Positions 1-8,800 of a DNA stretch of 64,000 nucleotides are shown one piece after another; the first letter of the stretch is position 1, and each line of letters begins with the position of its first letter. Source of the stretch: JBKBIP01 sp046297495. Its GTDB lineage: Bacteria; Planctomycetota; Planctomycetia; Gemmatales; Gemmataceae. Location of the stretch: the NCBI GenBank assembly GCA_046297495.1, contig JBKBIP010000004.1, positions 124,001 through 188,000 on the forward strand, read 5' to 3'. Below the pieces are notes generated by a model. The model ran no database searches and had not been told where the DNA came from. It worked only from the letters and a program-made list of their open reading frames with translations. The position numbers and the translations under genes were made by a program.

Positions 1-1354
1 CTTGATTTTTGTGAATCACGCTGGCCGATTGATAAATCTTGGCGCGCGGCGGGGAACGCAGTTCCACTTGCAGTGCGTCTTTTTCCTCGCCGATCCGATT
101 GGCCAAGGTTTCTTCTTGTTGTATCTCGTTTTTGAGGATTTCCAACTCCGTGGAGGAAACTCCTAATTTCTCGGTCTGCTCAGATATGCGCTGTACTTCG
201 GCACCTAACAATTTTTCTTGTTCGCGCAAGTTGTCCACCTCACGCCGCATCTGATTCAAAGCGTTGTGCCGTTCCTGCTCGAACTGTTTCTGAATGTCTT
301 GAACCAGCGCTTGTGCTAAAGTCTGTTTGCGCTCGTCGATGGCTCGCTGCAGCTCCACGATGTGTTGGCGCGCGCGCACCAGTGATGGTTCGTCGGCGTG
401 TCTGGCGTTTTTCACGTAGTCCAGTTCGATTTCCTTGAACACCATCACCTTGGATGTCAGCTGACTAATCAGAGGGTCTTGGTGCAAATGGGGTTGCAAG
501 CGTTTTTCGATTTCATCCGCCGCCGGTGGTTGAGGTTGGTCCGTCTCCATGGATTTGAGACGCGCTTGCGTGCGTAACAATTCAAAATGAATCTGTTGAT
601 ACTGGCGCAGCGTTTCGCCGTAGGTGGTTAGGAGGATTACTTGTTTTTTAACCAAGGCCTCGGAATCACTATGCCCCAAATCCTGCGAGATACGACGAAT
701 GGTTTCCTTTTTGGCTCGCAGTTTTTCCTTCAATTTCACATGAATATCTTCCAGCTCCGCGACACGTTTGTTGCGCATTTTGAATTCATTTTCAATCACC
801 TCTTGAATGTAACTGTTCATGATCGCATCGACTAATTTGAGCTGCTCATCAGGATAGGGACCATCAATCGATACGGATAACAACTCGGTCCCGGATTGGT
901 GCGTCACTTTCACGTTTTCCTCGATCCAACCTAGAGGATCGGTTTTATCCTTGAGCAGCGCCATGGCTTGAATGGGATTGGACTTCAACGCGGCATTGAG
1001 CACGAAGCGGCTCTTGATTTGCGCTGCCTGGGTTTTGATGTAGGTTAAAAAATCATTTCTTCCATCATTGTCCGCGGTCTTGAACACCATTCTCGCAGGG
1101 GCGGATGATACTTGAATGATGCCAAAAACGGTATTTTTCGAGGGGGACAACATCAGAGCGGTGCCCAGGACCGTGAGCGCGAGAAGAGTTGCGGTCAAGT
1201 AAGCGGGCCAACGCAAATTGCGCACATAACCAAGTAATTGGCGCAAGTTTAGAGATTCCGCATGTTGCCCGGCTTGTTGTCGAGAAGTGGGATACATGAA
1301 CTTATTGGAAGTTGTATTCCATGTATCGTGGGTCTCCACGGCGGATGGATTCAT
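1..1354 (-). CDS. Wzz/GumC-type polysaccharide chain-length determinant, 3' end cut by window
   Basis: An open frame reads on the minus strand from ATG at 1354 to the window edge, 451 codons without a stop. One membrane segment lies at about residues 51-69. A long hydrophilic, coiled-coil-rich part follows (many Glu, Gln, Lys, Arg), and the visible part ends in SPPRAKIYQSASV, which resembles the proline-rich stretch just before the second membrane helix of Wzz/GumC proteins. The family sets chain length in Wzy-type polysaccharide export and often carries or partners a BY-type tyrosine kinase; whether a kinase domain follows cannot be seen here. It lies 175 bp downstream of the exosortase gene on the same strand, so the two are probably co-transcribed. 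An upstream ATG at 1413 runs into an in-frame stop, so 1354 is the first usable ATG. Confidence 0.85.
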   Translation of the reverse strand, partial: MNPSAVETHDTWNTTSNKFMYPTSRQQAGQHAESLNLRQLLGYVRNLRWPAYLTATLLALTVLGTALMLSPSKNTVFGIIQVSSAPARMVFKTADNDGRNDFLTYIKTQAAQIKSRFVLNAALKSNPIQAMALLKDKTDPLGWIEENVKVTHQSGTELLSVSIDGPYPDEQLKLVDAIMNSYIQEVIENEFKMRNKRVAELEDIHVKLKEKLRAKKETIRRISQDLGHSDSEALVKKQVILLTTYGETLRQYQQIHFELLRTQARLKSMETDQPQPPAADEIEKRLQPHLHQDPLISQLTSKVMVFKEIELDYVKNARHADEPSLVRARQHIVELQRAIDERKQTLAQALVQDIQKQFEQERHNALNQMRREVDNLREQEKLLGAEVQRISEQTEKLGVSSTELEILKNEIQQEETLANRIGEEKDALQVELRSPPRAKIYQSASVIHKNQ

Positions 1355-1529
1355 GACCTGCTTGGTCGCGAGTATTTCTCTGTTTTTGGGAGGCACAGGA
1401 TTCCTTCCTCCATGTAAGAATCTGTTTGTGTCTCGATTGTGACTCGAAGCGGTAAGCCCGCATCATCCTTGATGACTTATCAGCCGTCGGGCGCTTTATA
1501 TGTCTTGGTTCTTTTACTGGCCTTGCTGT

Positions 1530-2399
1530 TCATGCCGTTTCATACACTGTTTGGTTGGTGTCTGTTATCAATAAGTGGTTTAGAATCAGAATTTCGATCC
1601 ATAACAGACATAAACCAATGGGCATCATCAGCCAGCCAGCCATATTATGGAAAAAATGTTCGGCTAATTCATTGTGGGCCGAGTTGTACATCATCCCAGT
1701 GCCGATGATGCGGATTAAGTTCGCCATGATGGCGATGGGCAACGCGCTCACAATGATAATACATTTCTCCCATGTGGGTGAAGTGGAAATCAGCGCCACG
1801 GCGCTAGAAAGCGCGATAAACACCATCAACATTCGTAAACCACTACAGGCCTCGACCACGCCGATTTCCACTTCGTTTAACAGAATGATGTTCCCTTCTG
1901 CCAGGGCCGGCAAACCAAATAATTGCATGATGTAGGCGCTAACGATCGTGGCCAGTCGCTGCAAGGGATAGGCCAACATGATCGATACGCGATGGGGCAA
2001 GGGAATCATGAAGACCAAAAATAGCAATGCGGGCCAAGACCATTTTAGATAGGTCCATCCCCCCACGATGAGAAATATGCCCCCCAAACAGGGGATCAGA
2101 CTGATGAATTCCAATGTTTGAAAATTGAAGCGGTGGCCCACCCAACGAATTCCACAACCAAGGAATATCAGTCCAAATCCCAAGAGTATTTGCTTGTCTT
2201 TGGTTTCGAGGCGGATTTGGCCGCGTCTCATCCACAACAGATACAAGGCGAAAATGGGAACCAAATAGCCGTGCGAATATTGCGGATCATTGGCCCAGTA
2301 ATTTTCTAATTGGCGCAACGGCCCACCATAGGCGACTGTCATAATCGTAAGCAGTATGGCTAATAGGCCAATTTGTTTGGACATAATACTCGTTTCCAT
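1530..2399 (-). CDS. Exosortase/archaeosortase family transpeptidase
   Basis: A 289-residue, very hydrophobic protein with about eight membrane segments. The three residues expected of the family are in place: Cys in VEACSGLRML (about residue 185), Arg in ANLIRI (about 230) and His in FFHNMAGW (about 251). The family cleaves C-terminal sorting signals (PEP-CTERM-like) of exported proteins in the inner membrane, usually in genomes that make exopolysaccharide. There is no fused EpsI domain. Possible starts are TTG 2402, ATG 2399 and ATG 2384, none with a good Shine-Dalgarno; 2399 is chosen arbitrarily among them. The Wzz-like gene follows, and the Wza-like gene diverges upstream, so this is an EPS/sorting locus. 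No substrate with a recognisable sorting tail was found in the window. Confidence 0.9.
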   Translation of the reverse strand: METSIMSKQIGLLAILLTIMTVAYGGPLRQLENYWANDPQYSHGYLVPIFALYLLWMRRGQIRLETKDKQILLGFGLIFLGCGIRWVGHRFNFQTLEFISLIPCLGGIFLIVGGWTYLKWSWPALLFLVFMIPLPHRVSIMLAYPLQRLATIVSAYIMQLFGLPALAEGNIILLNEVEIGVVEACSGLRMLMVFIALSSAVALISTSPTWEKCIIIVSALPIAIMANLIRIIGTGMMYNSAHNELAEHFFHNMAGWLMMPIGLCLLWIEILILNHLLITDTNQTVYETA

Positions 2400-2703
2400 C
2401 AATGGTTAAGAAGTAGAGGCCGTCCCATCACGGTTCGCATTTGATGTTTCGGCCTTGGCAAGGATGGTGCGAATTTATCTCGATGGATGAAACAAACTCC
2501 GCGCGGAATTCATGAGGGCAAAATAGGTAAATTTTAGCAATTGCAAGGATTGATTCGAGGTTCCTCGCTTGGGTTCCGTTTTTTCCGGCTCGATCGGTTG
2601 GATGCACGGCAAAGGCTTTTCCGAAAATAATGGGCGAAGCGGTTGTGATTCCCTTGAGCATCCATCCCCACGTTTGCCGTATCTGTTGTACAGGAGTCGG
2701 ACA
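2400..2703. other. Divergent intergenic region of the EPS/exosortase locus
   Basis: About 300 bp without a gene, separating the exosortase (minus) from the Wza-like gene (plus). It carries a sigma-54-like element at 2455-2470 and a Shine-Dalgarno AGGAG at 2692-2696. An open frame continues upstream of 2704, but that part shows no domain and the lipoprotein signal begins at 2704. Confidence 0.6.
2455..2470 (+). promoter_or_regulatory. Sigma-54 (-24/-12)-like element
   Basis: TTGGCAAGGATGGTGC has GG at 2457-2458 and GC at 2469-2470 with exactly 10 bases between, close to the RpoN consensus TTGGCACG-N4-TTGC. It points toward the Wza-like gene and would leave a leader of about 220 bases. Exosortase/EPS loci in other bacteria are often controlled by RpoN and PrsR-type activators (family knowledge). 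One motif can occur by chance. Confidence 0.4.
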
Positions 2704-4158
2704 ATGTTTGATACTCCGCGCAATCCTCTGTTGGTGCGTTCCCAAATAGTTTTGTTGTTGTGCCTTATCGGCAGCGGATGTGTGGGAACCGCTCAACTGC
2801 GAGAACCAGAAATATCCGCCCCCGTGGCCACAGCGAGCCTAGGTCCGCCTCGTTCCTCGGTGTTGCCGGAGCGGGCCTTAACACCTCACACACAAATTAT
2901 CTGGACCATCCAGACAGTACAAAATAACCGACCTTACGTGCTGTCCGGCAAAAGCGCCGTGAATGGCGACGGCCAATTGTGGATTGGGCCGTATGGTTCC
3001 GTTTCCGTTCACGGCTTACAGATAGAGCAAGCGCAACAACACATTACCCAACATCTAGCTCGAATCATGCCCCAGCCACAGGTGCGGTTGGAGATCATTG
3101 ATGCACATACCGTCGCCCATATTCGTCAACCTCAAGCAGTGAACGCGAATACGTTGTGTCAAGGACCGTCGCTTCCTGGTCTGAACCAAAGTGCTGGTTC
3201 GTCTCCTAACCTGCACCGGCCAGCGGAATCTTGCGTGGATGTTGCCGATCCAGGCATCGTTCCGGCGAGCTACCAAACCGTGTCTGGGAATGCCAATAAC
3301 CTGGGGGACCCCCGTTCCTATAATCAGGAACCCCAGCGTGATCATGCCGATGTTAGCCAGTCACCACCCCTACTCCATGCTCCGTCGCCCATGGAGGCAG
3401 GTAAAGTCTTGTCGTATCCTGGTCATCCCACGCCGGGTCTCCCCTGTTCGGCCCCACATGAATTAGCCAAAGTTCCGTTGCCTCCCTATGTCATCGAGCC
3501 GCCCGATATTCTGCTGGTGGAATCGACGCAGGGTTTGCGCGATCAACCCATTCGCGGCCAACATCTGGTTCGCCCCGATGGAACCATTGGTTTGGGAATC
3601 TACGGGTCGGTGTTCGTTGCCGGCATGACGATCGAGGAAGCCAAATATGCGATTGGGCAACAACTGTCTCAGAGAATACGCGATCTTGATCTGCGTAACC
3701 TCAATGTCGATGTTTTAGCATACAACAGTAAATTTTACTATATCATTACGGATGGCGGCGGCTTCGGTGAGCAAGTGTATCGTGTTCCTTATACTGGTAA
3801 TGAAACAGTCCTGGACGCGCTTTCCCAGATTAACGGCCTGCCGCCGGTTGCCTCGAAAAAACACATTTGGGTGGCCCGACGCGCTCCGGGAGGGCATTGT
3901 CCCAGCACGTTGCCCGTGGATTGGTGCGGAATCACGCAAAAGGGTTGCACCAACACGAATTATCAACTGCTGCCCGGCGACCGCATCTATGTCAAGGCGG
4001 ATAAATTGATTAAGATCGACAATGTTTTATCCAAGTGTATCTCCCCGGTTGAACGCTTGTTTGGCATCACCTTGCTCGGCAGTGTGACGCACAATTCGAT
4101 CCAAGCAGGCAACGCGGGTGGCAGACGAGGCGCTGGCTTCGGCCTGCTGGGATTCTAA
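2704..4158 (+). CDS. Polysaccharide export lipoprotein (Wza/SLBB type)
   Basis: 484 residues. Start ATG 2704 is chosen because AGGAGT lies 7 bases upstream and because the new N-terminus is a lipoprotein signal: a hydrophobic segment then LIGSGC, with the Cys as lipid site. A first Poly_export-like domain covers about residues 55-135, followed by a low-complexity linker. A second Poly_export domain (YVIEPPDILLVES, RPDGTIGLGIYGSV) begins near residue 260 and is followed by an SLBB-like domain. Such proteins form the outer-membrane exit channel for capsule or EPS. The doubled Poly_export layout is unusual against a standard Wza of about 360-380 residues. A hairpin terminator follows the stop. 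Confidence 0.88.
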   Translation: MFDTPRNPLLVRSQIVLLLCLIGSGCVGTAQLREPEISAPVATASLGPPRSSVLPERALTPHTQIIWTIQTVQNNRPYVLSGKSAVNGDGQLWIGPYGSVSVHGLQIEQAQQHITQHLARIMPQPQVRLEIIDAHTVAHIRQPQAVNANTLCQGPSLPGLNQSAGSSPNLHRPAESCVDVADPGIVPASYQTVSGNANNLGDPRSYNQEPQRDHADVSQSPPLLHAPSPMEAGKVLSYPGHPTPGLPCSAPHELAKVPLPPYVIEPPDILLVESTQGLRDQPIRGQHLVRPDGTIGLGIYGSVFVAGMTIEEAKYAIGQQLSQRIRDLDLRNLNVDVLAYNSKFYYIITDGGGFGEQVYRVPYTGNETVLDALSQINGLPPVASKKHIWVARRAPGGHCPSTLPVDWCGITQKGCTNTNYQLLPGDRIYVKADKLIKIDNVLSKCISPVERLFGITLLGSVTHNSIQAGNAGGRRGAGFGLLGF

Positions 4159-4169
4159 CCTGCTGTCCC

Positions 4170-4202
4170 AAGGTTCTCCAAGAGGCCCACTTGGAGAACC
4201 TT
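4170..4202 (+). terminator. Hairpin terminator after the Wza-like gene
   Basis: Perfect 13-bp inverted repeat: arm AAGGTTCTCCAAG at 4170-4182, 7-base loop, arm CTTGGAGAACCTT at 4190-4202, followed by TATTTGGCTTT. It sits 11 bases past the stop codon. The T-tract is weak. Confidence 0.7.
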
Positions 4203-4344
4203 ATTTGGCTTTACCATCTTGCATTTGTCGAAAATCGTGGGAAAATCTACATAACAAAGGTGTTGGCGTCGGCCTGCTCGCCGTTGGCAGGCACGCTAAA
4301 CGAGGAATACGATCATACCATTTCACGCGGGAGGGAAGAGAATC

Positions 4345-4770
4345 ATGATACGCACGAAACTGCCTGCTTTGCTCCTTTTCTCCGCTTTGTTTTTTTTCTT
4401 TGTACCGCCGACTTTCGCTCAGTTGTATGCTCCTTACAATCGTCCCAGTATCAATCCGTACTCACAACCTGCCGTGAGTCCTTATCTCAATCTGTTTAAT
4501 CGCGGTAATCCAGCAATTAATTATTATACCCTGGTGCGGCCTGAGTTTCAGCAACGCGCCTTTAACGTGCAGTTTCAATCGCAGCTTCTCGACCTGGAAC
4601 GGCAAACTCTCGCCGCTCCGCTCCGCGACGACGCGCTGCCCACCCTGAACGGCACGGGGCATCCCGCCGAGTTCGTCAATTACGGGAATTACTATAATTT
4701 CAATTCCGTCTTTCCCGCGCGCGGCGGAGCGGCTGCTCCCGGCGCCGCGCCGGCGGGACGAAGCCGCTGA
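4345..4770 (+). CDS. Small secreted protein, unknown function
   Basis: 141 residues. ATG 4345 follows GGGAGGGAAGAG, a good ribosome site. The N-terminus is a signal peptide (hydrophobic run, then TFAQ). The mature part is rich in Asn, Pro and Tyr (PYNRP, NPAINYYTLVRPEF, NYGNYYNF) and ends in an Ala/Gly/Pro tail. It has no domain I recognise. The NxxNYY-LVRPEF type of sequence is reminiscent of small exported planctomycete proteins. It may be co-transcribed with the ligase 6 bp downstream. Confidence 0.75.
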   Translation: MIRTKLPALLLFSALFFFFVPPTFAQLYAPYNRPSINPYSQPAVSPYLNLFNRGNPAINYYTLVRPEFQQRAFNVQFQSQLLDLERQTLAAPLRDDALPTLNGTGHPAEFVNYGNYYNFNSVFPARGGAAAPGAAPAGRSR

Positions 4771-4776
4771 TCCCAG

Positions 4777-6132
4777 ATGGTGATGGATCGATTCGCACGG
4801 AGAGTCGCCAAGCCGCGCGATTCGATCACGTTTACTGACATCAACATGGCCGTACCTTTGCCGGACTTCCTGGATCGTGACGCCCTGACGGCCCTGCAAG
4901 CGCGTAAGCTGCGCCGTCTCCTGGATGAAGCGTTGCCGAGCAACGTCTTTCTGTCTGGCAAGTTCGCCCGCGCGGGAATGAAAGCCGATAGCAACTTTTC
5001 GTTGTCCGACCTTCGCCAACTTCCCTTCACGACCAAGGCCGAGCTAAGCGCCGATCAGCAAGCCTTTCCTCCGTATGGCCGTAATTTGACCTATCCTCTC
5101 GACTGCTATTGCCGATTGCATCAGACCTCCGGCACCACGACCGGCCAACCGTTGCGCTGGCTCGATACGTTGGAAAGTTGGTTCCAACTGGTCGGTTTCT
5201 GGGAGAGTTTCTTCCGCATGACCGGCGTGACGGCGGCGGATCGATTGTTCTTCCCGTTTTCGTTCGGGCCCTTTCTCGGTTTTTGGACGGCGTTCGAGGC
5301 GGCGGCGCGGCAGGGTATTTTCTGTTTACCAGCGGGGGGCATGAGCAGCAGTGCCCGCCTGCGGTTCTTGATGGAGAACCAAGCGACGGTAATTTTGTGT
5401 ACGCCGACGTATGCCCTACGTCTGGCGGAAGTGGCGGCCCAAGATGGCATCGACCTGTCGGCAAGTTCGGTGCGGGCCTTGATCGTGGCTGGTGAACCAG
5501 GGGGAAGTATCGGCGCGACCCGCTCACGCATCGAGGCGGCCTGGGGGGCGCGGGTGTTCGATCATTATGGCTTGACGGAAATTGGTCCCGTAGCGATTGA
5601 ATGTCAGGAGCAACCCGGCGGTCTACACATCTTGGAAAGCTCTTACATCGTGGAGGTCATCAACCCAACCGACGGCCAACTAGTTGCTCCGGGGCAAGTC
5701 GGGGAATTGGTGCTGAGCAACCTGGATCGTATCGGCAGTCCTATACTCCGCTATCGCACTGGCGACTTGGTGCGCAACGATCCAGGCGCGTGTACGTGTC
5801 GTAGAACTTTTACGCGCCTGGAGGGTGGCGTGCTAGGCCGAGTGGATGATATGATTCATCTACGCGGCAACAATCTCTACCCCAGCGCGTTGGAGGCAGT
5901 GATTCGGCGCTTCGCCGAGGTGGTCGAGTATCGCGTTGAAATTGATGCTGCTGGACCCTTGGCCGTGGCACGCATCGAGGTGGAGCTAAGCCAGCCAACG
6001 CCGCGATTGACGGAACGCATCGCTCAAGCCATCCGCGACGACTTGTTGTTTCGAGCCGACGTCATCGACGTGCCAGCAGGCAGCCTGCCTCGACATGAGA
6101 TGAAGGCAAAACGGATTCATATAAAGAAGTAG
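4777..6132 (+). CDS. PaaK-like AMP-forming CoA ligase (phenylacetate-CoA ligase family)
   Basis: 451 residues. The adenylation motifs are visible: HQTSGTTTGQP at 115-125 (nucleotide loop), DHYGLTEIGP near 270, YRTGDLV near 330, and a small C-terminal lid domain (DDMIHLRGNNLYPSALE). The family activates aryl or other carboxylic acids to CoA thioesters through an acyl-AMP. The substrate cannot be read from the sequence. Similarity to PaaK begins at MAVPLPDFLDRDAL, so ATG 4846 is a serious alternative start; neither start has a clear Shine-Dalgarno. A second, shorter member of the superfamily lies at 11208. Confidence 0.85.
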   Translation: MVMDRFARRVAKPRDSITFTDINMAVPLPDFLDRDALTALQARKLRRLLDEALPSNVFLSGKFARAGMKADSNFSLSDLRQLPFTTKAELSADQQAFPPYGRNLTYPLDCYCRLHQTSGTTTGQPLRWLDTLESWFQLVGFWESFFRMTGVTAADRLFFPFSFGPFLGFWTAFEAAARQGIFCLPAGGMSSSARLRFLMENQATVILCTPTYALRLAEVAAQDGIDLSASSVRALIVAGEPGGSIGATRSRIEAAWGARVFDHYGLTEIGPVAIECQEQPGGLHILESSYIVEVINPTDGQLVAPGQVGELVLSNLDRIGSPILRYRTGDLVRNDPGACTCRRTFTRLEGGVLGRVDDMIHLRGNNLYPSALEAVIRRFAEVVEYRVEIDAAGPLAVARIEVELSQPTPRLTERIAQAIRDDLLFRADVIDVPAGSLPRHEMKAKRIHIKK

Positions 6133-6310
6133 GCAGTGGGCGGTTGTCGGTTGCCGGGAAGCGACGTACCTATACTCTCAGCAGCCGGCGCATTGCCATG
6201 CCCTAATTTCCTGGCCACAGGCCGGGAGTGCAAACGAGGCTTCTGATCATGGTCGCCGCGCGACCGACTTGGGTGGTACCGCCGATTGCCCACAACACCG
6301 AGGAGAAACC

Positions 6311-8617
6311 ATGCGAATAACCCCCAGAGCAAACCAAACATATTCCCGCGGCTATCTTCTGGCGGCGTTCGTGGCGCTGGCCGTGGTAGGCACAGGCTGG
6401 GCACGCGATTGGACCCACTGGCGTGGCCCAGAACAAAACGGCGTTTCGCGGGAAAGAGACTTGCCGGAGAAGTGGTCCCCCAATCCCGAAGCGCCGGACA
6501 ACAACCTGCTTTGGAAAGTGCCTTATGGATGTCGCTCGACTCCCATCGTCATGAATGGCCGGGTGTACATCATTCAGGATTGCGACACCGGTATCAATGA
6601 ACAAGAGCGCGTGCTGTGCTTCGATGAACAAACTGGCAAGAAACTATGGGAACATCGCTTCCCCATCTTCGCCACCGATATCGTCAGCAGCCGGGTCGGT
6701 TGGACGAACATCGCCGGTGATCCAGAAACGGGAAACATTTACGCGCACGGCGTCAGCGGCCTGTTTTTCTGTTTCGACAAGGACGGCAAGATTCTCTGGG
6801 ACAAGTCGTTGACGGAGGAATTCGGGCGCGTGACTGGCTATGGCGGTCGCGTCACCAGCCCCATCGTCGATGGGGATTTGGTCATCATCGGCATGGTGAA
6901 TTCCAGCTGGGGCAATCACGCGCGGGGCCACAACCGTTTTCTGGCATTGGATAAACGGACTGGCACCCCGGTTTGGTGGTCGGAGAGCGCAGGCACTCTC
7001 AAGGGAACGTACTATTCGGTGCCGGTCGTGGCCGTCATCAACGGCCAGCGCTTGTTGATCACCGGCGGCGCCGACGGCTATATCCAAGCGTTCAAGGTGC
7101 GAACTGGCGAGCGCGTTTGGAGTTATCAGGTCGCCGACGTGGCCATCAACGCCTCGCCGGTCGTCGATGGCAACTACGTGTACATCACGCACGGCGAGGA
7201 AAGCCCCGACACCAGCATCCAGGGACGCATCGCCTGCTTGGACGCCGGTCAGATCGAGAACGGTCAACCCAAGCTGGTCTGGAAAGTTGATGGCGTGAAA
7301 GCCGGCTATGCCTCTCCCATTGTTCATGATGGTAAATTATACGTGAGCAACGACAGCGCCCGGCTCTACTGTTACGATGCCAAGACGGGAGATCGGCTGT
7401 GGCAGTACGCTTATGGTCGGCTGGCGCGTGGCTCACCGGTGTGGGCCGACGGCAAAATTTACGTCGCCGATGTCAACGCCCACTTCCACATCTTGCGGCC
7501 AGAGGAAAAACGCTGCGTCCAGTTGCATGACCAGTTCTTCCCCGGCGGCAGGGAGATCGGTGGCTTCGTGGAAACCAACTGCACGCCTGCGGTTGTCAAT
7601 GGCAAGGTGTTTTTCGCCACTTTCTATGAAATGTTCTGCATCGGCAAGAAAGATCATAGCGCCAAACCCGATCCGATTCCCCCCCAAGCGGAGGAAAAGC
7701 CGCGCAATCCGAACGCCAAGATCACGCACTTGCAGCTCGTGCCGGCGGAAGTGACGTTGCAACCGGGGGACAGCGCCACCTTCACGGCCCGGTTATTCGA
7801 CGAAGATGGCCATTTTGTCAAGGAAACCAAGGCCGAGTGGTCGCTGCCGACTCCCCCGCCGCCACCAGGTTCCAAATCGTCGCCGCCGCCGTTGCGCGGG
7901 GAAGTTGGGGCGGATGGAAAGCTAACCACGGCCAAGGACGTGCCCATGCAACAGGGCTATGTGCTGGCCAAGGCGGATGGCTTGACGGCGATGGCGCGCG
8001 TGCGCGTGGTGCCGCCGCTGCCACTCACCTTGGATTTCTCCAAGTATCCTACCGGCTCCGCTCCGGGAGGCTGGGTCTATTTCCAGGGACGTTTCAGCGT
8101 CGATGAATTGCCTGATGGCACCAAGGCCCTGAAGAAGCTGGCCAATGACGCTCGCCCGCCGCTGGCCCGCGCCCGCTCCTACATGAACCTGCCGCACCTG
8201 TCCAATTACACCATCGAAGCAGAGCTGATGGGCACGGAAAAACGGATGAACCTACCGGATCACGGCCTGATCAACAGCCGCTATCGGCTTGTACTGGATG
8301 GCAATAAGCAACAGCTGCGATTGTTTTCATGGGCTGCCCTGCCACGCATCGATCACAGTATCGACTTTGAATGGAAGCCGAATACGTGGTACCACATGAA
8401 ATTCCGCGTGGAACCAAAAGGGGATAAAAATCTGCTGCTCGGCAAAGTTTGGCCGATGGGCCAAAGCGAGCCGAAGGAGTGGACCATCACCTTCGAGGAC
8501 CCCATGCCCAACCGCGAAGGCAGCCCTGGTATCTACGCTTACGCCACGGGTATCTTGGCCGACGACCCCGGCGCGGAGAGTTATTTCCGGAACATCAAGG
8601 TGTATCCGAATCAGTAA
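6311..8617 (+). CDS. Secreted PQQ-like beta-propeller protein with C-terminal LamG-like domain
   Basis: 768 residues. Start ATG 6311 has AGGAGA 4 bases upstream and begins a signal peptide ending near GTGWARD. The next 400 or so residues are PQQ-like blades (DWTHWRGPEQNG, repeated DGKIYV/TGxxLW motifs). A Pro-rich linker (TPPPPPGSKSSPPP) and an Ig/Big-like part follow, then a C-terminal jelly-roll-like domain (about 570-768). The opening W-x-x-W-R-G-P motif is typical of planctomycete propellers with no proven PQQ binding or enzyme activity. The layout suggests binding of a surface or exported ligand. It precedes a second propeller gene, with a palindromic repeat between them. Confidence 0.85.
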   Translation: MRITPRANQTYSRGYLLAAFVALAVVGTGWARDWTHWRGPEQNGVSRERDLPEKWSPNPEAPDNNLLWKVPYGCRSTPIVMNGRVYIIQDCDTGINEQERVLCFDEQTGKKLWEHRFPIFATDIVSSRVGWTNIAGDPETGNIYAHGVSGLFFCFDKDGKILWDKSLTEEFGRVTGYGGRVTSPIVDGDLVIIGMVNSSWGNHARGHNRFLALDKRTGTPVWWSESAGTLKGTYYSVPVVAVINGQRLLITGGADGYIQAFKVRTGERVWSYQVADVAINASPVVDGNYVYITHGEESPDTSIQGRIACLDAGQIENGQPKLVWKVDGVKAGYASPIVHDGKLYVSNDSARLYCYDAKTGDRLWQYAYGRLARGSPVWADGKIYVADVNAHFHILRPEEKRCVQLHDQFFPGGREIGGFVETNCTPAVVNGKVFFATFYEMFCIGKKDHSAKPDPIPPQAEEKPRNPNAKITHLQLVPAEVTLQPGDSATFTARLFDEDGHFVKETKAEWSLPTPPPPPGSKSSPPPLRGEVGADGKLTTAKDVPMQQGYVLAKADGLTAMARVRVVPPLPLTLDFSKYPTGSAPGGWVYFQGRFSVDELPDGTKALKKLANDARPPLARARSYMNLPHLSNYTIEAELMGTEKRMNLPDHGLINSRYRLVLDGNKQQLRLFSWAALPRIDHSIDFEWKPNTWYHMKFRVEPKGDKNLLLGKVWPMGQSEPKEWTITFEDPMPNREGSPGIYAYATGILADDPGAESYFRNIKVYPNQ

Positions 8618-8623
8618 ATTTAT

Positions 8624-8668
8624 ATTACTCTGGCAAGGAAGTGGATCACCGTTATAAGCCGGAGTAAT
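8624..8668. repeat. Inverted repeat, ATTACTCYGGC family, copy 1
   Basis: Arms ATTACTCTGGC (8624-8634) and GCCGGAGTAAT (8658-8668) pair with one G-U. The element begins 7 bases after a stop codon. A relative with the same start, ATTACTCCGGCAAGGAAG, lies at 20884. It could act as a terminator. Confidence 0.6.
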
Positions 8669-8800
8669 AGGACATTTGGCATTCGTTGTCGTGGGGCAAG
8701 TTGCCGGCCCACTAGCGTTGCGATGGGTCGGCGACCTGTCCCCCAACCCACGGAAGTAACATTTCATTCTCGCAATATCGACACTCAAGGAACCATCCTC

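Noticed and set aside
2569..2703. Longer N-terminus for the Wza-like protein
   Set aside because: The upstream stretch has no domain, while ATG 2704 has a Shine-Dalgarno and opens a lipoprotein signal.
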